Positions 1 to 11,299 of a stretch of DNA of 64,000 bases are shown here, in pieces. Position numbers and translations under genes: made by a program. The stretch is from Icerya purchasi. Taxonomy: Eukaryota > Arthropoda > Insecta > Hemiptera > Monophlebidae. Position 1 is the first letter of the stretch. Each line of letters begins with the position of its first letter. The DNA is taken from positions 252,140,440 to 252,204,439 of the forward strand of contig CM077116.1 in assembly GCA_039619475.1 (NCBI GenBank), read 5' to 3'. The notes below the pieces were generated by a model, which saw nothing but the letters and a program-made list of their open reading frames with translations, was not told the DNA's origin and made no database searches.

Positions 1-422
1 TCAGTAGCTTTTTTATACTGTATCGTTTTATTTTCAAATTCCGTATCAGTATAAAAATATTTTTTATTTGATACTTTTGGAGAAATTAATTAGTTTTTAC
101 TATTCCGAATGGTGAAGAAAAATAAAATGTTTCTTTGTGTGAATTAACCAGTAATAGCTGTGAGTGAAAAACGAGTATTGTGAAACTTACATATTTATCA
201 ATTAGAATAGTCCAGGAAGCAGAGAATTTTTTCGGTACGAATTTTCAAACTTTTTTTCAGTTTTACACCTGCCAAACGTATTACCTATACTTACAGATTA
301 GACAGGCTATTTTTTCTTCAGTATATTTTTTACTATTACAACTTTTATCATTGGAAAAAAAAGTGTAGCGGGGGTTTATATGTTCTAATGCATTTTCCGT
401 CTGAACCCATTGGGCCCCCCAT

Positions 423-424
<2 letters not shown>

Positions 425-467
<43 letters not shown>
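425..467. repeat. (TA)n microsatellite
   Basis: An uninterrupted TA dinucleotide run forming the 3' tail of the minus-strand SINE. The second copy of that SINE near 52.3 kb also abuts a TA run. Confidence 0.9.
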
Positions 468-470
<3 letters not shown>

Positions 471-858
471 TTTTACTTAGATTTACTTCTTCTTTATAGT
501 GCCATACTCAGCTTTTGAGCGTCGGCGACCACCTATTCGTACATTTTTAACTGTACAGATATAGTTAGTGTACTAGGCAATTGTTATATGCAACGCAGGT
601 GTACACACGCAAGACTACATTCGGAACTGATTGTAGCCGCTTGTTATCGCGCTATAAGTGCAGTCCAGTGTGTGTCTGCTGCGTACTAACCAAGGGCTCA
701 TATGATGTTGTATATGGTGGTTTGCCATTGCCTTCCACGTGATTATTAGCGATTATTTATTTAATTCTTTGTAATAAATTCGGTCGTCGCTCGGGATCGA
801 ACCCCTGACCTTTGTAACGGAAGTCAAGCGCTCTAGCAACTGGGCTATCGCGACGACT
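425..858 (-). mobile_element. tRNA-derived SINE with (TA)n tail
   Basis: Read on the minus strand, 857-783 has a tRNA-like head. An A-box-like TAGCCCAGTTGCTAGAGC and a B-box GGTTCGATCCC sit between complementary ends (GTCGTCGC and GCGACGAC). A body follows containing GGCAATGGCAAACCACC, then the tail, which ends in the (TA)n run at 425-467. A second, 5'-truncated copy of the same tail lies at 52332-52440, so this is a repeat family and not a single tRNA gene. The head has two extra bases before the D-arm and a weak T-stem, so it should not work as a tRNA. Confidence 0.7.
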
Positions 859-1279
859 ACTAACTAAATAATTTTATCGATGTTTGCTGATTGAGAAAAT
901 TAGTACCGAAAAAGTTGACTGCCTCCTGGACTAGAAATGATTGTGTTTAGAAATCATCAGTTCAATAGTAAAGAGAATTATATATTGTTAGGAATACCTT
1001 TTAATAACAAAATCTTTCAAAGTAAAGCCTACTGATAATCAGTGAATTTATCACTTTATAAATATAATTGCTGTTCTAAAATAACTGTAATTTTAGTAGC
1101 ACACTTTCATTCTGTTGTTGCTATTAATTTTCATTAAACATTTTACAAATCTGTAGTTGTGACTGTGATGTAACATATCGCACAAAAATGTGAAATGTAA
1201 TTTTAACCGATACTTGTGAATTTTTAATTAATTATACAAAATTATATCGGAACGTATGCTTCAACTCTAATCAAATCAA

Positions 1280-1323
1280 AAAAAAAACAAAAGAGGCAAT
1301 GCGGGACAGAACGTTAGATTTCA
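1280..1323 (+). repeat. Dispersed repeat X, copy 1 left part
   Basis: GCAATGCGGGACAGAACG and the following bases match the minus strand near 11.42 kb. The copy is interrupted by the 1324-4185 transposon and resumes at 4186. Confidence 0.5.
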
Positions 1324-4185
1324 ACGAGCCTTTCGGGAACACACTTGTGCAAGTACAAAAATACTCAAAAAGCATCGAAAAGTACTTAAGAAGAATCGAT
1401 TATCGTTTGTAGTATTCATCACTTTAAATTTCAATTTTATTGAAAAATTAATAATTATTTTACTTTTCTTAATAAAAACTACACAATATTTTTTTCTATT
1501 AACTTTTTAATAATAATAAATCCTTTTTCTGTTGTTTATTTACATTTTATGCACTACAATATTTAACTTTTAGTTTATTTCAAATCAAAGTACATGTAAT
1601 TTTTTCTTCCAAATTTTTAATTTAAGTAAATAAAGGGAGAAAAGTTTTTAACAATTTTATTAAGATATTTTTCCATTAAAATACAGGAAATTTATTAAAC
1701 TGAACCTAAGAAATAAAGTAACAAAACAATTTCATTTAATAACATTGTAAAACATATAGTAAATAAAATTTCGTAAATGTATGTAACATTGTATATATTT
1801 TTTCGATTATAGCAACATTAAAAAAATATGAAATAAAGTTCACATACCTAAACTAGATGTAAATAAGAAATCTACGAACTAAAAAAAGTTTATTGTTTTA
1901 CAGTAATAAAAGTGGTTGCCGCTATTACTGTCTATAATTATTAACATTCAAATTATATTTGTTTTATTAGTTTTTGGGAATATACTGAATATATACTACT
2001 ATTAGTTAAGTATTTCACATAACACTAAAGTTTTCAACAGTGTGCAAAAGAAATCTATTTTTTCTCCGATTGCATATTATTACCTATTCATACTGTTGAT
2101 TCAATTATTGAACTGTAAATTTAAATATTATTTCACAAATTGTCCGATCTCTTTTGAACATCATAAATGACTCGACATTATATAGAAATTTTCTCTTATT
2201 GAAGACTTTAATTCAGTCATTAAATAAAGGATCATATCATTAAAATGTATTTCACATTTTACTAAAAGCTTTTTCTTATTTTTCAAGTAAATACATTCTC
2301 GAAATAATATGTACTAATACTGAAATTATTATTTAATTAGTTATCATAAGAATATATCATTTTATTTGTTATAGTTTTAAATTTACTTAAATTCTGTTAA
2401 ACAAAGCTTTATTTGTTGCCTCGTTGAACTTAATTCCAGGTACAGTTTAGTTGCTGCAAAAGCTCTGCGCATGTGCGATTTATACTGTGAGCTACTTCAC
2501 ATTACAACTTGTTCTTAACAATTCAGAACTGAAATTTTTAAAGGCCTTCTTAAAAATTTACATTATACATTCATAGTTATACTATTATATTCAGCGAGCA
2601 TTACCTGTCTATATGGTATTAGTAATTAAAAGCTGAATAAAAGATTATTTAAAGCAAAATAAACGTTCCAGTTCCTCTTTCGGACTTGAAAATATCCAGT
2701 AAATCCGTCGCATATAAATCCTTCCAACAACACTGGAATCAGATCCTAGACACAAACAAACTAAAAACCATAAAGAAAACCGTAGATGTTTGGCAAACTT
2801 CATATCAAAAATCCAGAAAAAACGAAATCGTATTATTCAGACTAAGAGCAGGTCACTCAGCTCTCACTCACGGTTATATATTAAACAAACAGCCTCGACC
2901 GATATGTGAACCGTGCACAGTTCCCATCTCCATCAAACACATACTAATCGATTGTCCAAAATTTCAAACCCAAAGAGACCTCTTTACATCCAAAACGAAT
3001 CTCTTGAATCTCTACTTTCAGACAATGATACCAAAACATACAAACTCTTCTTTTTCTTGCAAGCTACCAGTCTCTACTCCCTAATTTAAATTCAAACAGT
3101 TCTCGCGCCTCTAGCCATAAGGCTGTACATGGTGTAAAAAAAAAAAAAAAAAAAAAAACCGTGGCATTTAGTACCACTGTTTACAATTAACTTAAAACAT
3201 AAAAGCATATTTTTGAGAATTTATGTTTATCTGTCTGTTTGTTTATTATACATTATGTTTTAAATCAAAGAGCACTAAATCAGAAATAATAAAAAGTAGG
3301 TACAGCTTATGTAAATTGACTGATTTTATTTTAATGCTACAGATTATACCAATTACAATTTAAAAATTTTAAATCATTTCGAGTATACAAACCTTAACAT
3401 TCGCAAGGGATACCTTTCAAAATTTGTTTGAGAACGTTCAATGTACTTGTTATGATAGGGTTGAGACAACAAAAAAATAATTTTTTTAACCAACATTATA
3501 AGAACTTGAAGTTAATTTTAAAAAAGAAAAAGAATATTGAATTCCCGAGCTTTCTTTTATAATATGGGTGACAAATTGACTAAAAATATGCGTAAGATTA
3601 TATTAATCTGATCGGAAAATAGTAGGCTGACATTTTTTATGCCGCTGTGTAAAAAAAATTAAGACATTGATTAAATATTTCATTATACCATTAACAGTAA
3701 GTAAACTATGAATTTTAAAGAAGTTTAGAAACCATAAAAATAACAAATATTGTAGTATAAAAGTAAATGGAAAATATATTAATTATAATTCGAAAAAAAT
3801 TGAAATGCAACCGCATAACTTTTGATGTTTTTCAACTGAAAATATAATTATTTATAAAAGTAATTACAGGTAGCCCTAGTAAAATATGCGCAACTGAACA
3901 ATAATAATCATCAAAATATAACAAAAACGTTAAATAATTGAAAAATTAAATGTGAAACCAAAGCGGCGAAAGCCTGTATAAAGGAATTCAGTTTTTTCAC
4001 TTTTTTTTGGCTTCCATAGCATAACGTATTGGGTAATTCAGTTATGCGATGTATGAACAAAATATCTAGGAAAAATTATTTCGATTCAATTCCAATTCCG
4101 ATTCTTCTTAAATACTTCGCTACGTATCGTTATCACTTTAATGAGTATTATTGTACTTGCACAAGTGTGTTCCCGAAAGGCTCGT
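1324..4185. mobile_element. DNA transposon with perfect 35-bp TIRs and perfect 8-bp TSD
   Basis: The first 35 bases (ACGAGCCTTTCGGGAACA...) are exactly repeated in inverted orientation at the right end. Similarity continues with gaps for about 80 bases and includes a shared TTAAGAAGAATCG motif. AGATTTCA flanks both ends (1316-1323 and 4186-4193). A related sequence near 11.4 kb shows the same site without an insertion. The interior is AT-rich with no recognisable transposase and contains a LINE fragment. An 8-bp duplication fits hAT or P-type elements, but the termini match no family I know. Confidence 0.75.
2665..3159 (+). mobile_element. 5'-truncated LINE, C-terminal tail with poly(A)
   Basis: An open frame at 2686-3084 has the tail motifs of Jockey/I-type polymerases. 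These are the stretch WQTSYQKSRKNEIVLFRLRAG, the RAGH..LTHGY motif, and a CEPC...HILIDCP Cys/His cluster. It ends near a short 3' UTR and an A-run at 3136-3158. Only the last ~130 codons remain, with no reverse transcriptase core, as expected of a truncated dead insertion. It lies inside the 1.3-4.2 kb transposon. Confidence 0.75.
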
Positions 4186-4300
4186 AGATTTCAAAATTGG
4201 GTGTAGAGGTTAAGCTTTAGGAAAGAGCAGAATGCGGAAAGAACAGGAACTAACAATTACAGTGATTAATGTAACAGGTAATAACAGTGTATATCTTTTC
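4186..4300 (+). repeat. Dispersed repeat X, copy 1 right part
   Basis: Aligns along most of its length with the minus strand of 11310-11410. Shared landmarks are ATTGGGTGTAGA, GTTAAG, TTTAGGA and AACAGTGATTAAT. It begins with the second copy of the AGATTTCA duplication. Confidence 0.65.
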
Positions 4301-5875
4301 TGTTATAATTTAATTGTTTGAATATCAATAATAATTTATGAGCGGGATATAAATATAAATCCTTACGTGCGTTCGAGTTTTATGTGTCACTTATATTTCA
4401 ATTGGTAAAAAAAATTTAATTTCAAAAAATAAAGCTACTTTTCCATTACCTAATTTAGTTAAAGAACGAAATATTGGTAATAAAATAGTAAAACCTAAAT
4501 TTTTGTTAAAAATGCGGTAAAATTTCTTGGTTATGCGGATATAAAGATTTATCAAAATTCATTTGTTGTCATTGTTTATTAAAATAAATTTTTCTTAAGC
4601 AAAGCCTACGAAAAAATTTAGAATATATTGAAATAATTAAAAGTAATTATGTAAATCAAAAGTTAATTAATATAATTACTTTTTCACCACTTCAAATATT
4701 ATTATTTTAGTATGTAATTAATGTAAAAATGCAAGATGAAATTCTACAGATTTATTACATTTATTTGCAAACAAATGATGGACAATTACCAATTTATTTA
4801 AAAAATCGTATTGTTTTTAGTGGAGAATCTGCAACAATTTCAAACTATATAATTGAAGTTTGCATTGAACATCTAATACACATAAATAAAACCAAGTTTT
4901 AAAGAAAATTTGTTGCTATTATTGTTGATAAGGATGTTTTTAAAAAATCGCAGATTTCTAAGTTTTCGTTATTATAAGTGGTGATGTTCAGGAAACGTTT
5001 ATTGGATTCCATATGCAAAGGATAATGAAAAAGGACTGATCGAATTTCAAAATGTATTCTTGACAATTTAGATGAATTTTATTGCAGTAATAAGTTAGTA
5101 ACCAAATGCGTCATGATGCATCTATTTGAGTAGGGCAAAGTAGTGGAATTACTGTTAAATAAAGTCCAGAAGTCTACAAGCATTATTTGCAGTATGCCAT
5201 GCACAATAATTAAATTTGATTTTATAAAATTAAGTAAAAAATATTAAGCAGTGTAAAGTATTTTTAATAACGCTGTTCGTTGATGTTTAATTTATCAAAA
5301 AAATTGTACATTCTTAATGAAATTATGAAAAATTGCTTCCTTTTGGTAGCACTTACCAGATGGTTGTACAATAATTGTCTTGATAAAATAGTTTATAATC
5401 GCAGAAAAGGAATAATAGTTATTTGATTTTATTTTGAAACATTGTTGTCTATGAAAACTATTATCTATTTGTTCCAGAATCTTTGAAATCAGCTTGCGTC
5501 CAAGTCTGCAATACAGTGAGACATTTTCATGTTTTCCCTTAAAAGTAGGCTTTGTACAGACATTCAGGCATCCACCGACATTAGAATGTCATTCGCTTCG
5601 TGGCCTCCGTCGACAAACGTCGCCGTGCAACCTGTGATTTCCTTTATACATATTATATCGCAACATACATTTAACAACTAACTACCGCTAGTACATGGTT
5701 CCTGATTTACATCATTATCGTTAGCAATGGTAATATTGAAGAAATGACGTATGAAATGCACAAACCTACGATTTTTACAGAGCTTTACAAGTCGTTATAG
5801 GAAACACTTTAATCTACTTCTGTTGAATGCATACTCGCGTATGTGGGAAATCGGTCTCATTAAATGTTCTCTTAT
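4301..5875. other. AT-rich stretch without a supported gene
   Basis: No recognisable gene. A 58-codon open frame at 4729-4902 (+) follows an AG preceded by a T-rich tract and has fairly protein-like composition, but I recognise no family and it could be chance or a decayed exon. Confidence 0.4.
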
Positions 5876-7075
5876 TAGTAATCAGTCGTATCTAAGTAAA
5901 TATATGAGATTTTCGTTATGCTTTTCTGTGACGTTCCATTTCGTGACGGTTTTCGAGTTTATGTGCCAAAGTAAACACATGAAAAAACGTCATTCTCTCC
6001 CACTGCGTAACAAAAAATTATTAATGGTTATTGCGCCGATATTAGTTTAATCTTATAGAAAATCCGTCCAATATTGATGTTTTGAGACAACAAAGAGATC
6101 ACATTATTTTAGTGGAATTCATGGAGCGTGGACAGACCATTAACGGTCTAAACTACTGGAAACACTCATCAATTTAAGGAGAGAGATAAAAATTTAGAAA
6201 GCAATTCAACTGTTGTATGACAATGCACGGTCATTCACAGTGAACATTACCCAAGAACTTACCGTCGAGTTGTCAATTGACTGCAGTTCAAACCTTGCCC
6301 AAGTGATAACGCTTTATTTTCTCAATTGAAACAAAAAAAAAAAAAAAGAAAAATATACATATATCCGGCGGATGACGAATTGCTTAAAAATATTGAGTCA
6401 CTGAACTGGACAGAAAATGTTATAGGGTAAGTGTTGAAAAGTTGGTGGTTCTTATATCAAAAACTTTGTAAAATGTTCAAGCAATAAAATGTAAGTTTTA
6501 AATTTAATTTTCGCTCATTATTAAGCCGAGACGGGTTTTGGAACCTTACTTTCTGCGTGACCCTCGTAGATACAATGCATCAATTCGGATTCAATATTTA
6601 TGGCGTGCCATTCTATTTCATGACGCTCCATTTTGGAACGCTTTTCAAGTTTATGTGCCAAAGTAAATTGTGTCAATTCAGATTCAATATTTATGACGCA
6701 CCATTCTATTTCGTGACGTTCTATTTTTTGTAATGCTCAATTTCATGATGTTCATTTTTGTAACGCTCAATTTCATGACGCTCATTTTTGTAACACTTTT
6801 CGAGTTATCTGCCAAAGTAAATTGTGCCAATTCAGCTTCGATATTTATGACACGCCATTCTATTTTGTAACACTCAATTTCGTGACGCTCAATTTTGTAA
6901 CGCTTTTCGAGTTTATGTGCCCAAGTAGAGACATAGACATAATATTAATAATCAGTTGTATCCAAGTAGACATAAAATTTTCGTAACGCTTTTCCGTGAT
7001 GGTCCATTTCGTGACGCTTCCATTTCATAACGCTTTTCAAGTTTATATGCCAAAGCAAAGACATAAAAATGTCAA
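5876..7075. repeat. Degenerate tandem/higher-order repeat array
   Basis: Short modules based on CATTTCGTGACGCT and TTTTGTAACGCT recur, followed by TTTTCGAGTTTATGTGCCAAAG. Several modules are preceded by GTGCCAATTCAG and GATTCAATATTTATG. The block at 5876-6000 reappears as a direct repeat at 6947-7075, with shared CAGT.GTAT.TAAGTA and GAGTTTATGTGCCAAAG-type segments. Units differ by point changes and small indels, as in an old decayed minisatellite. No convincing protein is encoded. Confidence 0.6.
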
Positions 7076-7356
7076 AAGTAATACTGCATTCAGCACAGAA
7101 ACAGGTTATTTTGCAAACGGTTTCTATAACAACTTTTTTGATTTTAAATTAAATTCTATTTTAGAACTATTTAATTAATTACGTCCTAGAGTTATTTATT
7201 TAAAAAATTCATGTCCACATTCATTATTTCTATTATGTCTCGTCAGATTTCACTTTCTGGCAAAGCCTTTACTACATTTAGTACACTATAATAATAAAAT
7301 ATTAACGAAATTTATTCTTTTTTTTTTTTAACATGCACAACATATATTACTTTTTA

Positions 7357-7558
7357 TTATTTGTTAAAAAAATTAACATTTAAAATTCCATTTATAGTTA
7401 CAAAATAATTCGATTGCTTCAGTTTCTTATGAACTGAAGTAACATGTTGATTTAAATTTGTTTTGTTACTAAAATTCTTTGAACACAGATGGCAACTAGT
7501 GTCTAACCCTTTAAACTGCTCATAGATGTCATCAGTATTTTGTTTTATATTTGTTTCT
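7357..7558 (-). pseudogene. C2H2 zinc-finger fragment
   Basis: The minus strand reads through one canonical finger of the form C-x2-C-x12-H-x4-H. It begins CHLCSKNFSNKT at 7494 and its last histidine codon is at 7431-7429. The frame then runs into a Lys/Asn-rich tail and stops at 7357-7359. C2H2 fingers bind DNA or RNA and occur in host factors and in some transposon proteins. Upstream codons come from sequence shared with the foldback element's right arm, and the frame is cut by the LINE insertion near 7.56 kb. It has no start codon, so I treat it as a broken remnant. Its owner is unknown. Confidence 0.5.
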
Positions 7559-7559
7559 A

Positions 7560-9874
7560 GACTTTAACAATGCGGATTGGGATAGTTTCAAAAAATATAT
7601 CTCAGATAGCATTAATTTAAATCAACCAATTAAAGATAATTCTGATATTAATAGCAGGCTGAATAACTTTACTAAATTAATTACTGACAGTATTAATCTA
7701 TTTACATTAAAAAAGACGTGTCAGATGTTCCCGCAAGTTTATGTTCCGAGTTTTCTGCGTAATATAATAAAAACTTAAAAACTATGTTCGTAGGATTTAT
7801 ACAAAATACCGATTTCACTCTAATATTGGTTATCTGAAACCTGTAATCAAATTCTTAACAAAAATAGTCAGATTTGTACTTAGAAAAACCAAAAATGATG
7901 AATTTCAAAAATTTCTGACGAATGTTAATACACAAGATAAAAGTTTATGGAAAGTATGTTCGCGGTATAGTAAGAGCAATGGGGTGATTTTACCGCCATT
8001 TGATTCTGATCTTAACACGTATGTATATAAGGATCAAGCAAAAGCGGAGTTATTAGCCGAGTATTACTCAAATATTCATAAAACGAGCACGCGTCTTGCG
8101 TCTACATATCAAAATAATTTAATTACTAATACAGCAGAACGTTTACTAACTAGTTCTGATTTCAATAGCATCGCATGTTCTTCTATTTTTCATTTTGAGT
8201 TTTGTCCTGCCTCACCTGCTGAAATATTTAGGTACCTCAAGAAATCTAAAGCAAAAAACTCTTTTGGTGATGATAATATCCCGGCAAAAATCTTAAATAA
8301 GATTCCTCGGAAGGGGGTACTAGAGTTAACGTGCATAATTAATGCTACAATGTGGTTCAGCTATTTTCCAAAGTTCTGGAAAGTAGCCAAAATCATTGCG
8401 CTACTTAAACCAGGCAAAGACTCTTCCCAAGTGAATAATATACGACCCATTAGTTTACTTAGCAATTTAAGCAAAATAGCGGAAAAAGTTATGCTACACA
8501 GGCTTCGTAATTTCGCCGATAGTAATAACATACTTCCAGTGGAACAATTTGGTTTCAGACCAGGTTATTCTACTACGCATGAAGCTGCTAGGATCACTGA
8601 TCATGTCACGCATAACTTTAATATAAACAAACACACTGGATTAATTCTATTTGACATTGCAAAAGCATTTGACACGACCTGGCATGACGGGCTGATTTAC
8701 AAAATGTTAAAATATAATTTTCCGAAATATCTAATCAAATTAATTAGAAGTTACTTATGCAATAGAACTTTTTACGTTTCATTGCAAGATGGTCAATCAA
8801 TGACCAAAACTGTCGTCGCTGGAGTTCCTCGAGGTAGTGTACTGGGGCCTTTTCTCTTTTCAGTCTACTTGTCCGATCTCCCTAAGTTGCAACACACGAG
8901 TTTAGCTTTATATGCTGATGATACGGCTATATACTGTAGCTCGTATAGAACGTCTACCATTTATAATCGTCTACAGCTGCAGTTTTCGGATTTTAAATTT
9001 TTTGGAAAAATGGAAAATTTAAATTAATCCAACTAAAACAGATGCTATACTTTTTACTCGTAGATATCCCATCCCTCCGAGGCAATTGATTATTAATGGC
9101 ACCAGGATTAGATGGGCTAATCATGTTCGATATCTTGGTGTAATTCTAGATAAAAGATTATCTTTTAAGGAACACTTAAAATACGCTGAAGCGAAAACAA
9201 ATAGAACCATTGCAGCTTTGTACCCAATTATCAATCGGAGATCTTACTTAAACACCGCAAACAAGCTTATTATCTATAAAAGTATTATTAGACCAATATT
9301 GGCTTATTCAGCTCCAGTTTGGCGCTCGATTTCAAACTCCGATTTTAATAAACTTCAGTTGCTGCAGAATAGATGTTGTCGGTGTATTTTATACGTTCCC
9401 CGCTGGACTAAAATAGATAATATGCATGACTGGTTACAATTGCCTTATGTAAAAGATTTTATAATTAATACAGTAAAAAATTTTTTTCATGGCTGTTCCA
9501 CCATAGCAATATGCTTATCAGGAATATAGGCGATTATAATTCCGAACATCTAACCCGGATGTACGTTAAATATAAGCATCGTCGGATTAAACACAATTTA
9601 ATTAGTTAGTGATATCTCTAGGCTGTTAAGTAATGTTTTCAATGGTAACAATTGGTTGTAATGTTTGATTATTTTGGGTTTTTTGTCATACTTTTTTTTG
9701 CCCTTTGTATTTTTTTTTGTATAGTATTTATATTTTTGTTAACAATATGTAAATGTTCTATTTTTATCACACTAATGTAATGCGGTTAAGTCTCTTTCGA
9801 GCTGGTACGCATTTTTGGTTATAAATACTCTATTACTGTACTTAGCTAAATATACGTTCTGTTCTGTTCTGTTC
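7560..9874 (+). mobile_element. 5'-truncated Jockey-like LINE with (GTTCT)n tail
   Basis: The element lacks its endonuclease. It runs from the endonuclease/RT linker through the reverse transcriptase to a C-terminus at about 9609. The RT core includes SLLSNLSKIAEKV, EQFGFRPGYST, DIAKAFDTTWHDGL, GVPRGSVLGP and the catalytic YADDTA. Reading frames break at about 7.78, 9.01 and 9.49 kb, so it is dead. The 3' end carries GTTCT repeats (9855-9874), not poly(A). It is inserted into the left arm of the foldback element at 9875-10149, whose missing outer arm segment lies just left of the LINE. Confidence 0.8.
7984..9027 (+). pseudogene. Reverse transcriptase core of the 7.6-9.9 kb LINE
   Basis: This 347-codon frame holds RT motifs 1-5 of a non-LTR retrotransposon. 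In order they are an NSFGDDNIPAKIL thumb/finger region, LLKPGKD, RPISLLSNLSK, the FGFRPGYSTTHEA motif, LILFDIAKAFD (first catalytic Asp), VPRGSVLGP and LYADDTA (catalytic Asp pair). Such enzymes copy their own RNA at a nicked genomic target. It ends early because a frameshift near 9010 throws it into a stop. The next frame (9086-9529) carries the downstream thumb region (RYLGVILDKRLSF) and another shift near 9490 leads to the true C-terminus. Catalytic residues survive, but the gene is not translatable as one protein. Confidence 0.8.
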
Positions 9875-10149
9875 ACATTTTGCACTTGATGAAAAAAGTT
9901 CAACACAATTATAAGTGAAAGGGTGAATTATTTGAATTAGGTAGAATTTTTGAATTGCCCTTCAAATAAATAAATAAAGGAAAATTGTTTCAACTCATCT
10001 TAATCATATTCACAAAGTAATAAATATGAGTTGAAATAATTTTCCTTTATTTATTTATTTGAAAAGCAATTTAAAAATTCTATATAATTCAAATAATTCA
10101 TTCTTTCATGTATAATCATGTTGAACTTTTTTCACCAAGTGCAAAATGT
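9875..10149. mobile_element. Foldback (hairpin) element
   Basis: Left arm 9875-9998 and right arm 10025-10149 are near-perfect inverted copies around a ~26-base loop (ACATTTTGCACTTG... against ...CAAGTGCAAAATGT). The right arm continues to about 10195 (ACTGATAACATCTATGAGGAG). Its partner lies at 7505-7558, on the other side of the LINE. The original element was therefore longer and was split by the LINE. It has no coding capacity. Confidence 0.8.
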
Positions 10150-10338
10150 AAACAAATAAGAAGCAAAATACTGATAACATCTATGAGGAGTTTCAGTAGA
10201 TGGTATACCTACATTATTCATAAAATTTATAAAAGCATAAACAAAAGCATTTATATATCTATAATTACTAATACATATTAAATTTAAAATATACTCACAT
10301 AATTATTATTATTAGTATTATTCATTTCGAATTTAAAT

Positions 10339-10620
10339 TCATATACTCTTTTCTGGGAACAAAAAATAATAGTGTTCACCATCAGCCAGTTGCTGTTGTG
10401 GCATATTTTGTTTTACTACATTATATCCTTTAAGTAAAATTTTTAACATAAAAATTGGAATCAATTTCTCCTTCAGCATACTGTGTAAGTTGAACTGCAC
10501 AAGACGTGTTTGTCGTGAAGCTAATGAAAAGCCGAAGGTGGGATAAAAAACTCTGCGCCGAAGTAGATTTGTGGTGGGAAAAGTATGATATGTAGTTTTT
10601 AGTTTCCTGATGATCAACAT
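10339..10620 (-). other. Unrecognised 93-codon open frame
   Basis: An open frame on the minus strand starting MLIIRKLKTTYH and ending FPEKSI. A second minus-strand frame is also open across most of the same interval (from VDHQETKNY to about 10.43 kb), so openness alone says little. I recognise no domain. It may be a decayed exon or chance. Confidence 0.2.
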
Positions 10621-10938
10621 GACTTTAAGAAAACTAGCTTACTTATAAAAAAAATTCTTGCCACAAAATTCCCTCATCATATTCCAATTTTTAAAAAATT
10701 TGGATTTGAATTTTCCATCAAATTTTCCCGCCAAAAGTCATTTCCAGCCATGTGATCAATATCGTCACTTTTGTTACATTTTGCAGTGCGCAAATTCTAT
10801 AATATCAATGATGTCACTTCCATTACATTTTTTGGTGGCACAGATGCTGATCGATGATGTCACTCTGGTTACATTTTTTGGTGGCCCAAATTCTGGAATG
10901 ACCCCCCCCCCATAACTAAAACATATCCATGTCAAAAT

Positions 10939-11243
10939 CAGGCCTGTGCTCAGAATTGTGGTGTGGGGGGGGGGGGGGTGAACATTTTCTTCGAATATTT
11001 ATTTTATAAATAAAAATACATTTTTCACTAATATTTATGCTATTAATAATTTCCATCATTTTGATTTATATATTAATAATTTAAATAAACAAATTACTGT
11101 ATAAACATTAATAAAAATTACATATGTTATTAATTATACTTGTAACAAAAATTTTTGCATAAAATATTAATGAAGTACCTAAGCTATTTCAGTTCTCATG
11201 GGGGGGGGGACCCCCCAAAACCTACCCAGTGGACACGGCCTTG
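10939..11243. mobile_element. hAT-type MITE, 305 bp
   Basis: The ends are CAGGCCTGTG at the left and CAAGGCCGTG as the reverse complement at the right, an imperfect hAT-style CA...TG terminus. GTCAAAAT is perfectly duplicated on both sides (10931-10938 and 11244-11251). Long G-runs sit just inside each terminus (about 10966-10978 and 11201-11209). It has no coding content. An exact 8-bp duplication in a non-coding 0.3-kb element is good evidence for a hAT MITE. Confidence 0.8.
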
Positions 11244-11299
11244 GTCAAAATATATAAATTTATACATTCTTATTAATATCCATCAGATCCAGCAAAAAG

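Larger units (their letters stand above)
210..931. mobile_element. MITE-like element with ~37-bp terminal inverted repeats
   Basis: The left end (210-247, beginning GTCCAGGAAGCAGAG) and the reverse complement of the right end (895-931, beginning GTCCAGGAGGCAG) match over about 37 bases with a few mismatches. TA lies directly outside both ends (208-209 and 932-933), as for a Tc1/mariner-type target duplication. It encodes no transposase. Without the SINE inside it the element would be about 280 bp. The TA duplication is short enough to be chance, so the superfamily is inference. Confidence 0.55.

Noticed and set aside
180..368. 62-codon open frame as a gene
   Set aside because: It overlaps the left TIR of a MITE, its composition is that of AT-rich noise, and it has no recognisable motif.
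783..857. tRNA gene
   Set aside because: A- and B-box-like motifs and complementary ends are present. However, there are extra bases before the D-arm and a weak T-stem, it continues into a SINE body, and it has a related copy elsewhere. It is a tRNA-derived repeat.
4729..4902. Small gene with a splice-acceptor-like start
   Set aside because: Only 58 codons, no recognisable domain, no partner exon. Kept as a note only.
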